64,000 bases of DNA, taken from the NCBI GenBank assembly GCA_002309635.1, contig DBXO01000010.1:16862-80861 (forward strand), written 5' to 3'. The position numbers and the translations under genes are program-made. This DNA comes from Ruminococcus flavefaciens. GTDB lineage: Bacteria; Bacillota; Clostridia; Oscillospirales; Ruminococcaceae. A model generated the notes under the pieces. That model made no database searches. It saw only the letters and a list, made by a program, of their open reading frames with translations, and had not been told where the DNA came from. Shown piece after piece: positions 23,819 to 32,025 of this stretch; positions within the stretch are counted from its first letter, which is position 1, and each line of letters opens with the position of its first letter.

Positions 23819-24589
23819 ATGAAAGCTAATTTCAGGAAGATATTCACAGCAGCAGCGGCAGCAGTTATGTGTGCAGTTCCAATGGCAAATTCGCTTACGG
23901 CAAGTGCGGCGAGCGAGTATATCGCTCTTGACAGGAGTATAAAGAATGAGCTCAGAAGGGCTGATCTTACAAAGCTTGATACTGCAAGCATAAAGGCAGA
24001 TATAGGCACACTGGATATTGACGCAAGGATACCGATCGATCCGGATAACCCGACTATCCCGAGACTCCCCGAGATCAGAGTTATAAATATCAAGGAGCCC
24101 AATATCATAGAGATCAAGAAGCAGCTGCCTCAGGCTCAGCTCAGGCCGGCAATAAAGCTTTTACAGGCCTCTAAGGTAGTGGAGCAGATAGCAAAATATA
24201 CATACTATGACTCCAATAACAGGCTTATGACCGTTATAGTAGGATATACCACGGACGGAGAATATATTGCCGAGTACTTCACTTCTTATATTAAGATCAA
24301 CAATGTATGGAAGGGCATACTCCAGAGCAGAACAAAGCTGGGCGACCCTGCTTACAATACATCGCTGGTTACAAGAGTGACAAAGACCGAGTATTACCTT
24401 GACTACAGCTACAGATTAAGAAAGGAAATAACCGGCTTCACAAAGAACGGCAACAGAATAGTTGAGAACTGGCGGTTCTCCGATGTAACGGGCAAGTGGG
24501 AGCTTATCAGCAGAAAGATAACACCTCCGATCGTATTGCGCCCTCTGAATGAGGCTGTTTTGGCAGACAAAGTATTTTTGGCAGAGTGA
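23819..24589 (+). CDS. Secreted protein B of a paralogous pair
   Basis: A 256-residue exported protein with signal peptide MKANFRKIFTAAAAAVMCAV, cleaved near ASA-AS. The middle has Ile/Pro-rich segments (DARIPIDPDNPTIPRLPEIR). From about residue 115 a beta-rich domain follows, with Tyr-rich strands (KYTYYDSNNRL, TEYYLDYSYRLRKEI, NRIVENWRFSDVTGKWELI). No catalytic motif, dockerin or anchor is seen. Ribosome site aaaggagaattg. It is co-transcribed with protein A. The fold may be a binding or inhibitor-like beta domain, but this is a guess. Confidence 0.75.
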   Translation: MKANFRKIFTAAAAAVMCAVPMANSLTASAASEYIALDRSIKNELRRADLTKLDTASIKADIGTLDIDARIPIDPDNPTIPRLPEIRVINIKEPNIIEIKKQLPQAQLRPAIKLLQASKVVEQIAKYTYYDSNNRLMTVIVGYTTDGEYIAEYFTSYIKINNVWKGILQSRTKLGDPAYNTSLVTRVTKTEYYLDYSYRLRKEITGFTKNGNRIVENWRFSDVTGKWELISRKITPPIVLRPLNEAVLADKVFLAE

Positions 24590-24661
24590 TATGACACGGG
24601 CCCGGTAAAGTATATAAAAGGATAATGATGATAGAGAAAAAAAGGGATTTTATAATAGATG

Positions 24662-24703
24662 AAAGCTCCTCTGAAGCCGCCGCATGGCATTCGGAGGAGC
24701 TTT
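24662..24703. terminator. Strong hairpin after the secreted pair (terminator-like, no T-run)
   Basis: AAAGCTCCTC (24662-24671) pairs with GAGGAGCTTT (24694-24703), with further pairing inside. Only three T follow, so end of transcription is likely but not certain. A 26-codon frame beginning at 24628 (aaaggataatg) runs through it and is probably not a gene. Confidence 0.5.
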
Positions 24704-24792
24704 AGGCGTTTGTGTCTGACCGCCTGCCGAAGTTCATTTTATGCTTTGCAGGAAAAATCTTCTGATTTTTAAAAAAAAATTCCGAAAAACAC

Positions 24793-24821
24793 TTGATTTT
24801 TGCGAAAAACCGTGGTATAAT
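24793..24821 (+). promoter_or_regulatory. Promoter of the rimP-nusA-infB operon
   Basis: -35 TTGATT (24793-24798), 17-base spacer, -10 TATAAT (24816-24821). Transcription would start near 24828, giving a leader of about 107 bases. Confidence 0.8.
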
Positions 24822-24843
24822 ACTTTATGATGATAGTAAACCC

Positions 24844-24868
24844 AAAGACCGGAACCCTTCCGGTCTTT
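24844..24868 (+). promoter_or_regulatory. Leader hairpin of the nusA operon
   Basis: A perfect 11-bp stem AAAGACCGGAA / TTCCGGTCTTT with a 3-base loop near the 5' end of the transcript. It is not followed by a T-run. It might affect stability or NusA feedback; this is inference. Confidence 0.55.
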
Positions 24869-24934
24869 AGTATTTATATCGCTACTATTATTTTCAGAGA
24901 AAGGAGATACCCGATAAATCGGGAAGAACTGCCT

Positions 24935-25408
24935 ATGAAATTCAAAAAATTCGGCGGTACGGAACAAAAGGTATACGACCTTATCAAGCCTATAACCGAT
25001 GAGCTGGGCTACTACCTGTGGGACGTCTGCTATGAAAAGGAAGGCGCCATGTGGTACCTGCGCGTGTTCATCGATCAGGACGAGGGAATAACTATTGCGG
25101 ACTGTGAACGTGCAAACGCTCCCATAAGCGATATCCTCGACGAAAAGGACCCCATTTCCCAGAGCTATATGCTGGAGGTCGGTTCGGCGGGACTTGAACG
25201 CGAGCTCGTCAAGGAGGAGCACTTCGAGGTCTGTCAGGGAGATACCGTAAGGGTACACTTCATAAGAGCCGTAGACGGGGAGAAAGAAATAGTCGCTCAG
25301 CTCGTGGGCGCGGACAGAGAGGGCGTAACAGTTGCTCTCGACAGCGGTGAGGAAAGAAAGTTCCCGCTGGCGGATATAGCTTTCGTAAAGCTGTATCTTG
25401 ATTTCTGA
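24935..25408 (+). CDS. rimP: Ribosome maturation factor RimP
   Basis: Cytosolic factor for 30S subunit assembly. The start at 24935 (MKFKKFGGTEQKV) gives 157 residues, the normal size, and follows gggaag. Longer in-frame starts reach into the leader hairpin. Family segments are GYYLWDVCYEKEG, LRVFIDQDEGITIADCERAN and YMLEVGSAGLERELVKEEHF. It is the first gene of the classic cluster rimP-nusA-ylxR-L7Ae-infB. Confidence 0.94.
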   Translation: MKFKKFGGTEQKVYDLIKPITDELGYYLWDVCYEKEGAMWYLRVFIDQDEGITIADCERANAPISDILDEKDPISQSYMLEVGSAGLERELVKEEHFEVCQGDTVRVHFIRAVDGEKEIVAQLVGADREGVTVALDSGEERKFPLADIAFVKLYLDF

Positions 25409-25452
25409 AATGCAAAAAAACAAAATAAAATATATTGGAGGAATTTACAGAC

Positions 25453-26670
25453 ATGAACATGAATAAGGACTTTTTCAGGGCGCTCGAGGCTCTCGGTGAA
25501 GAAAACAGCGTGGAGACAGATCTTCTCATCGAAAAAGTAAAGTCGGCTATGCTCAAGGCGGCAAGAAGAGCTTATCCGCACAGTGAGGAGAGGATCACAG
25601 TCGAGATCGATCCGAAAACGAAAAAGTTTGAAATGTACATCAGACAGGATATCATCGACGATGAGCCTATCGACGAGAACGAGGTAAATATCGACGTCGC
25701 AAGGACTATGGACCCCAACGCTATGGTGGGCGGCACCATTATGAAGGAGCTTGATATCTCCAAGCTGGGCAGAATGGCAGCTCTCTCCGCAAAGCAGTCC
25801 ATAAAGGGCGACCTCAGGGAGATCAACCGCGAGCAGATGCTCAGCAAGTTCGAGCAGAAGGAGCATGAATGTATCACCGCCAAGGTATCTCAGGTAGAAC
25901 CGGGCAGAGGTACGGTAACTGTCGTATACGACGGAACAGAGCTCTACCTCTTCCGCAACGAGCAGATACCCGGCGAGAACCTGGAAGAGGGCAAAATGGT
26001 AAAGGTATACATCACAGGCATCATCGGTAAGAACAAGAAGCCTGTAGTAAAGATCTCACGTACTCACAAGGACCTTGTGAAGAGACTCTTCGAGCAGGAG
26101 GTCCCCGAGATATACGACGGAACGGTCGAGGTAAAGTCTATCTCCCGTGAAGCAGGCTCAAGAACAAAGATCGCCGTATGGTCAAAGGACGAGAATGTTG
26201 ACGCGGTAGGCGCATGTATCGGTCCCAAGCGTTCGAGAATCACCGCTGTTGTCAACGAGCTCAGCGGCGAAAAGATCGACATAATCCCCTGGAGCGAGGT
26301 GCCTGAGGAATTCATCGCAAGAGCTCTTGCTCCCGCAGAGGTGCTCAAGACGGTCATCACTTCCATGGAGGAAAAGACCTGTACCGTTATCGTTCCCAAC
26401 AATCAGCTTTCCCTTGCAATCGGCAACAAGGGTCAGAACGCAAAGCTTGCTGCAAAGCTCACAGGCTTCAAGATCGACATCAAGCCTCAGTTCGACACTG
26501 TTACCAACGAGGAAGCGCCCGAGCTCAGCCCCGATTTTGTAGCTCCCGTATTTGAAGCTGCGCCGCCCGAGGAAGAAAGCGCGGAGGCTGCCGCAGAAGC
26601 TGACGGGACCGACGATACAGCTCCCGCAGAGGCAGAGGAGAGCACAGAAGCTCCCGCTGACGAGGAATAA
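25453..26670 (+). CDS. nusA: Transcription factor NusA
   Basis: RNA-polymerase-binding factor for pausing, termination and antitermination. The start at 25453 lies nine bases after ggaggaa. The earlier frame opening at 25435 is a TTG within the ribosome site. The order is N-terminal domain (1-130), S1 domain (about 135-200), then two KH domains (VGACIGPKRSRITAVVNEL and LAIGNKGQNAKLAAKLTG). The last 55 residues are an acidic Glu/Ala/Pro tail, longer than in Bacillus. Total 405 residues. Confidence 0.96.
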   Translation: MNMNKDFFRALEALGEENSVETDLLIEKVKSAMLKAARRAYPHSEERITVEIDPKTKKFEMYIRQDIIDDEPIDENEVNIDVARTMDPNAMVGGTIMKELDISKLGRMAALSAKQSIKGDLREINREQMLSKFEQKEHECITAKVSQVEPGRGTVTVVYDGTELYLFRNEQIPGENLEEGKMVKVYITGIIGKNKKPVVKISRTHKDLVKRLFEQEVPEIYDGTVEVKSISREAGSRTKIAVWSKDENVDAVGACIGPKRSRITAVVNELSGEKIDIIPWSEVPEEFIARALAPAEVLKTVITSMEEKTCTVIVPNNQLSLAIGNKGQNAKLAAKLTGFKIDIKPQFDTVTNEEAPELSPDFVAPVFEAAPPEEESAEAAAEADGTDDTAPAEAEESTEAPADEE

Positions 26671-26672
26671 TT

Positions 26673-26951
26673 ATGAAGCCGAAGAAAATACCTATGAGAA
26701 TGTGTCTCGGCTGCGGCGAGATGAAGCCGAAAATGGAGCTTATCCGCGTGATAAGGTCTCCCGGGGGCGAGATAGGTCTTGATTTCAAGGGCAAGGCAGC
26801 AGGCAGAGGAGCCTATATCTGCCGCAGTACGGAATGCCTTGAAAAGGCAAGAAAGGCAAGACGGTTTGAAAAGTCATTCTCATGCAAGATAGAGGATAGC
26901 GTTTACGAGGTGATGACGGATGAGCTCGGAAAAGAACCGCAGGACGTTTAA
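26673..26951 (+). CDS. rnpM: YlxR/RnpM family RNA-binding protein
   Basis: A 92-residue basic protein with the family pattern RMCLGCGEMKPKMELIRV, then GRGAYICRSTECLEKA. Homologs bind RNA, and in Bacillus YlxR (RnpM) modulates RNase P. It begins two bases after nusA stops and overlaps the following L7Ae-like gene by 32 bases, so translation is tightly linked. Confidence 0.93.
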   Translation: MKPKKIPMRMCLGCGEMKPKMELIRVIRSPGGEIGLDFKGKAAGRGAYICRSTECLEKARKARRFEKSFSCKIEDSVYEVMTDELGKEPQDV

Positions 26952-27243
26952 TCTGCTCGGCATATGCCTGAGAGCGGGCAAGGCGGTAAAGGGCTTCGAC
27001 AGCGCTGTCGAGGCTGCAAAGAACGGAACGGCTCACTGCATACTTACAGCTGCCGACGCATCCGTGAAGACAAAAAAGGAAGCGGAATACTACTGCGGGA
27101 AATACGGCATAAAGTATTTCGACACCGAGCTGAGCAAGACCGAAATGGGAAGGCTCTGCGGCAAGGATACAGGCGTTCTGGCAGTAACGGACAAAGGCTT
27201 TTCGGACGGCTTTGAAAAAATAATATCTGAGGTATCGCATTAA
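26920..27243 (+). CDS. ylxQ: L7Ae/L30e-like ribosomal protein (YlxQ)
   Basis: A 107-residue RNA-binding protein of the L7Ae fold that probably binds kink-turn RNA. Family signs are NLLGICLRAGKAVKGFDS near the start, LTAADASVKTKKEAEYY and LAVTDKGFSDGF near the end. It overlaps ylxR by 32 bases and lies before infB, the standard position. The start codon has no strong site, as expected for coupled translation. Confidence 0.92.
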   Translation: MSSEKNRRTFNLLGICLRAGKAVKGFDSAVEAAKNGTAHCILTAADASVKTKKEAEYYCGKYGIKYFDTELSKTEMGRLCGKDTGVLAVTDKGFSDGFEKIISEVSH

Positions 27244-27329
27244 TGCGTTGACATATATGTTTATGCGAAAATATTTCTTACACTGATGCCGCATTTAGAG
27301 CGGCAGAGATTATGGAGGTAATCAAGCCT

Positions 27330-30065
27330 ATGGCAAAAAAAATAAAGATAAGCGACGCTGCAAAGGATCTTAATATTTCTGCACAGGAGATAATCGATCT
27401 CTTTGCGGAAAAGGGTGACAACAAAAAGAAAACAGGCTCTTCGCTCACCGAGGAGGAGATGAACAGCATTCTTGAGCACTATACCAGGGCGCGTTATTCG
27501 GTAAACTCCTTCAATGACTATTTCAACTCCAAGAGCGATCCCCGTCCCGCAAAGGCAGAGGAACTCGGGGAGGAAAAGAAGCCCGCAGCAAAGAAGCCTG
27601 CGGAGAAAAAGGCAGAGCCCAGGAAAGAGGATAAGAAGCCTTCTGCTCCCAAGAAAGAGAAAAAGGACGAGCAGAAGAACGTTTCCGGAAAGTCCGAGAC
27701 AAAGCCTGCGGAGAAGCCCGCTGATAAGAAGCCTGCTGCTCCCGCAAAGAAGGCAGAACCAGTAAAGAAGGCAGAGCCTGTAAAGAAGTCCGAGCCCGAG
27801 AAGAAGCAGGAGACAGCTCCCGCAAAGGAGACTCCCAGGGCTGAGGCAAAGGCGGAGGAGCCGAAGAAGGAGCCTGTGAAGGTGCAGGATTCTCCCAAGG
27901 CAGAGCCCGAGAAGAAGCAGGAGGCAGCTCCCGCAAAGGAGGCTCCCAGGAACGAGGCTAACGCACAGGACAAGAAGAACGACAAGAAAAAGGACAAGAA
28001 GAAGGCGGAGCCTGCAAAGGCTCAGGACAGAGGCGAGCGTACAAAGTTCAATGCAAGCTTCAGTTCAGAGACGGCTCAGACCTCGACCCAGCGCCGCACT
28101 GTCGATACAAGAGGAAGCTATGTGGACCTCGACAAGTACAACGAGAGATACGATCAGATGGCTACCTCGAACAAGCACAAGAACGACAACTATTCTTCTA
28201 AGAAGCAGAAGATAAATCAGAAGTCAGCCCAGAGAACACGTCAGCAGTTCTCAAAGAAGGAATCGGAGACAGAGAAGCTCAAGAGACTTGAGCTGGAAAG
28301 AGCAAGAAAGCAGCAGCTCAAGGTCCTTATCCCCGACAATATCACAGTAGGCGAGCTTGCTACACGTCTCAAGGCAACAGCTACCGATGTTATAAAGCAG
28401 CTCATGAAGCTGGGCGTAATGGCTTCGATAAATCAGGAGATAGACTTTGATACAGCAGCCCTCGTTGCGGACGAAATGGGCGCAAAGGTAGAAAAGGAAG
28501 TCATCGTCACCATTGAGGAGCGTCTTATCGACGATACCGACGACGATGATACAAACCTCCAGCCGCGCTGCCCTGTTGTAGTTGTAATGGGACACGTCGA
28601 TCACGGTAAGACCTCTATACTCGACCGTATCAGAAACGCTCACGTTGCAGCAGGCGAGGCAGGCGGAATCACACAGCACATCGGTGCTTATCAGGTGAAT
28701 ATCAACGGACAGGACATCACCTTCCTCGATACTCCCGGACATGAGGCATTCACCTCAATGCGTGCAAGAGGTGCGAATATCACTGATATCGCTATCCTTG
28801 TAGTTGCCGCAGACGACGGTATCATGCCGCAGACAGTCGAGTCCATCAACCACGCGAAGGCTGCGGGCGTATCCATTATCGTTGCCATCAACAAAATGGA
28901 TAAGGAAGGCGCTAATCCCGACCGTATCAAGGAGGAGCTCACAAAGTACGACCTCGTATGCGAGGACTGGGGCGGCGATGTTATCTGCGTACCCGTTTCG
29001 GCAAAGACAGGCGAGGGTATCGACGATCTTCTCGAGAACGTGCTTCTCGTTGCAGAGGTCAAGGAGCTCAAGGCAAATCCTGACAGACTTGCAAAGGGTA
29101 CTGTTATCGAGGCGCGTCTCGACAAGGGCAGAGGTCCTATCGCAACGCTTCTCGTACAGAACGGTACACTCAGACAGGGCGATGTTCTTATCGCAGGCAC
29201 TGCCGTTGGACGTGTACGTGTAATGACCAACGACAAGGGCAGATCGGTAAAGACGGCAGGTCCTTCGGTGCCTGTTGAGATCACAGGTCTCGCAGAGGTG
29301 CCGAGCGCAGGCGATATCTTTAACGCTGTCGAGGACGAGAGACTTGCGAGAGAGCTGGTCGAGCAGAGAAAGCACGAGGCTAAGCAGGAGCAGTTCAACG
29401 CTTACCGCAAGGTAACTCTTGACAATCTGTTCAGCCAGATCGCAGAGGGCGAGATCAAAGAGCTCCCCATCGTTGTAAAGGCAGACGTACAGGGCTCTGT
29501 AGAGGCTGTAAAGCAGTCGCTTGAAAAGCTCTCCAACAACGAGGTAAGAGTAAGGGTCATCCACGGTGCTGTCGGCGCCGTTAAGGAGAGCGACGTAATG
29601 CTTGCAAGCGCTTCAAATGCTATCATCGTCGGCTTCAATGTAAGACCCGACCCCGTTGCAGCAGAGAATGCAGCCCGTGACGGTGTTGATATCAGACTTT
29701 ACCGCATCATCTATGACGCTATCGAGGAGATATCCACAGCCATGAAGGGCATGCTTGCTCCAAAGTTCCGCGATGTCGAGCAGGGCAGAGTCGAAGTGCG
29801 TCAGGTATACAAGATATCCAACGTTGGTATGGTAGCGGGAAGCTACGTACTCAGCGGCAAGGTAACAAGAGGCAGCAAGGTGCGTGTTGTACGTGACGGA
29901 ATCATCATAGCGGACGACGAGATCGCAGGACTCAAGCGTTTCAAGGACGACGCAAAGGAAGTGGCAGAGGGCTACGAGTGCGGTATCAGCCTTGAAAAGT
30001 TCTCGGACGTAAAGGAAGGCGATATCTTCGAGACATATATCGTTGAGGAGTACCGCGAGGACTGA
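27330..30065 (+). CDS. infB: Translation initiation factor IF-2
   Basis: GTPase that brings initiator tRNA to the 30S subunit. The start at 27330 (MAKKIKIS) follows ggaggtaatc; the ATG at 27312 overlaps that site. The N-terminal IF2N domain is followed by about 230 residues of Lys/Glu/Ala/Pro repeats, longer than in Bacillus. The G domain has GHVDHGKTS, DTPGHEAF, NKMD and a late SAKTGEGI. The C-terminal domains are complete; total 911 residues. A hairpin TGCCGC/GCGGCA (27287-27305) and a weak TTGACA element (27248) lie just upstream and might give extra expression. Confidence 0.97.
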   Translation: MAKKIKISDAAKDLNISAQEIIDLFAEKGDNKKKTGSSLTEEEMNSILEHYTRARYSVNSFNDYFNSKSDPRPAKAEELGEEKKPAAKKPAEKKAEPRKEDKKPSAPKKEKKDEQKNVSGKSETKPAEKPADKKPAAPAKKAEPVKKAEPVKKSEPEKKQETAPAKETPRAEAKAEEPKKEPVKVQDSPKAEPEKKQEAAPAKEAPRNEANAQDKKNDKKKDKKKAEPAKAQDRGERTKFNASFSSETAQTSTQRRTVDTRGSYVDLDKYNERYDQMATSNKHKNDNYSSKKQKINQKSAQRTRQQFSKKESETEKLKRLELERARKQQLKVLIPDNITVGELATRLKATATDVIKQLMKLGVMASINQEIDFDTAALVADEMGAKVEKEVIVTIEERLIDDTDDDDTNLQPRCPVVVVMGHVDHGKTSILDRIRNAHVAAGEAGGITQHIGAYQVNINGQDITFLDTPGHEAFTSMRARGANITDIAILVVAADDGIMPQTVESINHAKAAGVSIIVAINKMDKEGANPDRIKEELTKYDLVCEDWGGDVICVPVSAKTGEGIDDLLENVLLVAEVKELKANPDRLAKGTVIEARLDKGRGPIATLLVQNGTLRQGDVLIAGTAVGRVRVMTNDKGRSVKTAGPSVPVEITGLAEVPSAGDIFNAVEDERLARELVEQRKHEAKQEQFNAYRKVTLDNLFSQIAEGEIKELPIVVKADVQGSVEAVKQSLEKLSNNEVRVRVIHGAVGAVKESDVMLASASNAIIVGFNVRPDPVAAENAARDGVDIRLYRIIYDAIEEISTAMKGMLAPKFRDVEQGRVEVRQVYKISNVGMVAGSYVLSGKVTRGSKVRVVRDGIIIADDEIAGLKRFKDDAKEVAEGYECGISLEKFSDVKEGDIFETYIVEEYRED

Positions 30066-30114
30066 TAATGAACTTCTTCGTATATAATTATTAATGATAA
30101 AGGGGGAATTTCTG

Positions 30115-30702
30115 ATGGATAACAGCAGAATGAGTACTGCGGATATGCTGCAGTACTGCAACGAGGCACTGGCGTGGGACGACTTCGGACCTATAGACAT
30201 ATTCTTCTTCCAGTCCGTAAAGAAGATACTTCTCGGTCAGTGCAGCGCAATGGAAGAGCCTGAGGAGGATCTCGGGGACCTCATGGGTATCGAGCGTCCC
30301 GTAAGCGACGTGGAGCTGGAGCCCGAGTACGGAAAATATGCCGATATTTATTACGGCGAAGAGGGCGACGATGATATTCCCGACTACAGCGCAACAGCTG
30401 AGGACGAGGCTTTTTCGGCAGAGATGTTCACGGGAGGATTCTTTAACGATCCCGAGGGTACTGCGGCTGTAGAGGCAGCCGAGGCTGAGGCTGAAAAGGC
30501 GGCAAAGGAGCCCGGGGAAAAGGCAGCGGCAAAGAGCGGAAAGAAGCCTGCTGCAAAGAAGACGGCAGCCAGGAAGACGGCAGATAAAAAGCCTGCCGCA
30601 AAGAAGGCTGCGACAAAAAAGGCGTCCTCAAAGAAAGAAAGCTCTGCCGAGTCTGATAAGCACGAAGAGACAGCAGGAGGCGGCTTTACCGTCAAACTGT
30701 AA
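30115..30702 (+). CDS. Unknown acidic protein with Lys/Ala-rich histone-like tail
   Basis: A 195-residue protein between infB and rbfA. The start at 30115 (MDNSRMSTADML) follows agggggaa. Residues 1-60 look folded (MLQYCNEALAWDDFGPIDIF). Residues 60-120 are very acidic. Residues about 130-185 form a histone-H1-like tail of PAAKK, TAARKT and KKAATKK units. The end, GGGFTVKL, may be a short signal. Such tails bind nucleic acid without specificity. The position suggests a link to ribosome assembly or translation, but this is inference. I do not recognise a named family. Confidence 0.75.
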   Translation: MDNSRMSTADMLQYCNEALAWDDFGPIDIFFFQSVKKILLGQCSAMEEPEEDLGDLMGIERPVSDVELEPEYGKYADIYYGEEGDDDIPDYSATAEDEAFSAEMFTGGFFNDPEGTAAVEAAEAEAEKAAKEPGEKAAAKSGKKPAAKKTAARKTADKKPAAKKAATKKASSKKESSAESDKHEETAGGGFTVKL

Positions 30703-30719
30703 CGACAGAAAGGAAAAAA

Positions 30720-31058
30720 ATGCCTAATTTCAAGAACAGCCGCATGGCTGAAGATATAAAGCGTGAGATGACGGCTATCCTCCGCGAGCTCAAGGATCCG
30801 AGGATAGACAAGATGCTCACCATAGTAAGAGCGGATCTCTCGGGCGATATGTCAAGCTGCAAGATATACGTTTCCAGCTTCGACGGCATCGAGAGAGCAA
30901 AGGAATCGGTTGAGGGATTGAAAAGCGGCGCAGGCTTCATCAAGCGCGAGCTTTTTCACAGACTTAAGATGCGCAAGGCGCCCGAGCTGACGTTTATCGC
31001 CGACAACTCCATCGAGAGAAGTGCGGAGATAAGCAGGAAGCTCCACGACTTGCTGTAA
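30720..31058 (+). CDS. rbfA: Ribosome-binding factor A
   Basis: A KH-fold factor that helps mature 16S rRNA in the 30S subunit. 112 residues, normal. Family segments: REMTAILRELKDPRIDKMLT and ELTFIADNSIERSAEIS. Ribosome site aaagga before the ATG. It lies in the usual order infB-(insert)-rbfA-nrnA-truB-ribF. Confidence 0.95.
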   Translation: MPNFKNSRMAEDIKREMTAILRELKDPRIDKMLTIVRADLSGDMSSCKIYVSSFDGIERAKESVEGLKSGAGFIKRELFHRLKMRKAPELTFIADNSIERSAEISRKLHDLL

Positions 31059-31071
31059 GGAGGGGCTTTGT

Positions 31072-32025
31072 ATGTTCATTGGGTTCAGTGAGGCTGAGGT
31101 CTTTCTCAGAAACTGCGAGGACGCAGTTATAATAACACATCGCAATCCCGACGGAGACTGCATAGGCGCAGGCTTCGCAATGAAGGACCTGCTTGCTCAG
31201 ATGGGTATCAGGAGCAGAGTTGTATGCCATGACGGCTTTCCGTCGCGCTACAGCTTTCTGACAAGCGAGGGAGCAGGCGAGGAGTTTGAACCAAAGACGA
31301 TAATAGCGGTGGATATTGCCGACGAGACGCTTATGGGCGATTATAAGGACGTCTACGGCGGAAAGGTGCAGCTTTGCATCGACCACCACATCTCAAACAA
31401 CAACTATGCGGAGAAAACTCTTCTCCGCGGCGACGCTACGGCTTCCTGCGAGATCATCTACGACCTTGCGAAGTACATGGGCGTAAAGATAACCAAGCAC
31501 TGTGCAATGTGTCTGTACACGGGCATTGCAACGGATTCGGGCTGTTTCAAGTATGACTGCACCACTCCCCGCGCACATGAGATAGCGGCAGAGATGATGC
31601 GCAGCTTCGATATCAATTTCGCGCGCATCAACCGTTATATGTTCGACGTAAAGTCCATGGGCAGGCTCAAGCTTGAAGCAAAAGTGAACGAGCTTATGGA
31701 GTACTGTCTCGGCGGAAAGCTTGCGATCGCTGCGGTAACGCAGGAAATGATGAAGGATATGGGAGTATCGATGGAGGAGCTTGAGGGCTTCGCACCGCTC
31801 ACTATCCAGCTGGAGGACACAGAGGTGGGAATACTAATGCGCGAGCGTGAGGACGGCGTATACAAGTGCTCGTTCCGCTCTGCGAAGGACGTAAATGTTT
31901 CCACTATATGCCAGTCAATAGGCGGCGGCGGTCACGCAAAGGCTGCGGGCTGCACTATAAGCGGACCTCTCGAGGACGCAAAGAAACAGCTCATTGCAGC
32001 TGTAAAAGGGGCACTCGGAGAATGA
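31072..32025 (+). CDS. nrnA: DHH/DHHA1 phosphoesterase (NrnA-like nanoRNase)
   Basis: A cytosolic manganese enzyme that degrades very short RNAs and/or pAp or cyclic dinucleotide products. The DHH metal motifs are THRNPDGDCIGA, AVDIAD and CIDHHISN. The DHHA1 substrate domain ends in IGGGGHAKAAGC. The 317 residues are normal. Ribosome site aaggagggg. Its stop overlaps the start of truB (ATGA). The choice between nanoRNA and cyclic-dinucleotide breakdown cannot be made from sequence. Confidence 0.92.
   Translation: MFIGFSEAEVFLRNCEDAVIITHRNPDGDCIGAGFAMKDLLAQMGIRSRVVCHDGFPSRYSFLTSEGAGEEFEPKTIIAVDIADETLMGDYKDVYGGKVQLCIDHHISNNNYAEKTLLRGDATASCEIIYDLAKYMGVKITKHCAMCLYTGIATDSGCFKYDCTTPRAHEIAAEMMRSFDINFARINRYMFDVKSMGRLKLEAKVNELMEYCLGGKLAIAAVTQEMMKDMGVSMEELEGFAPLTIQLEDTEVGILMREREDGVYKCSFRSAKDVNVSTICQSIGGGGHAKAAGCTISGPLEDAKKQLIAAVKGALGE

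Noticed and set aside
24628..24708. A 26-codon frame with a ribosome site after the secreted pair
   Set aside because: It runs through both arms of the terminator-like hairpin, which explains its codons.
27518..27997. Minus-strand frame rich in Ser, Phe and Ala inside infB, like a cell-surface protein
   Set aside because: Complement of the Lys/Glu/Ala-rich region of IF-2, with no start signals.
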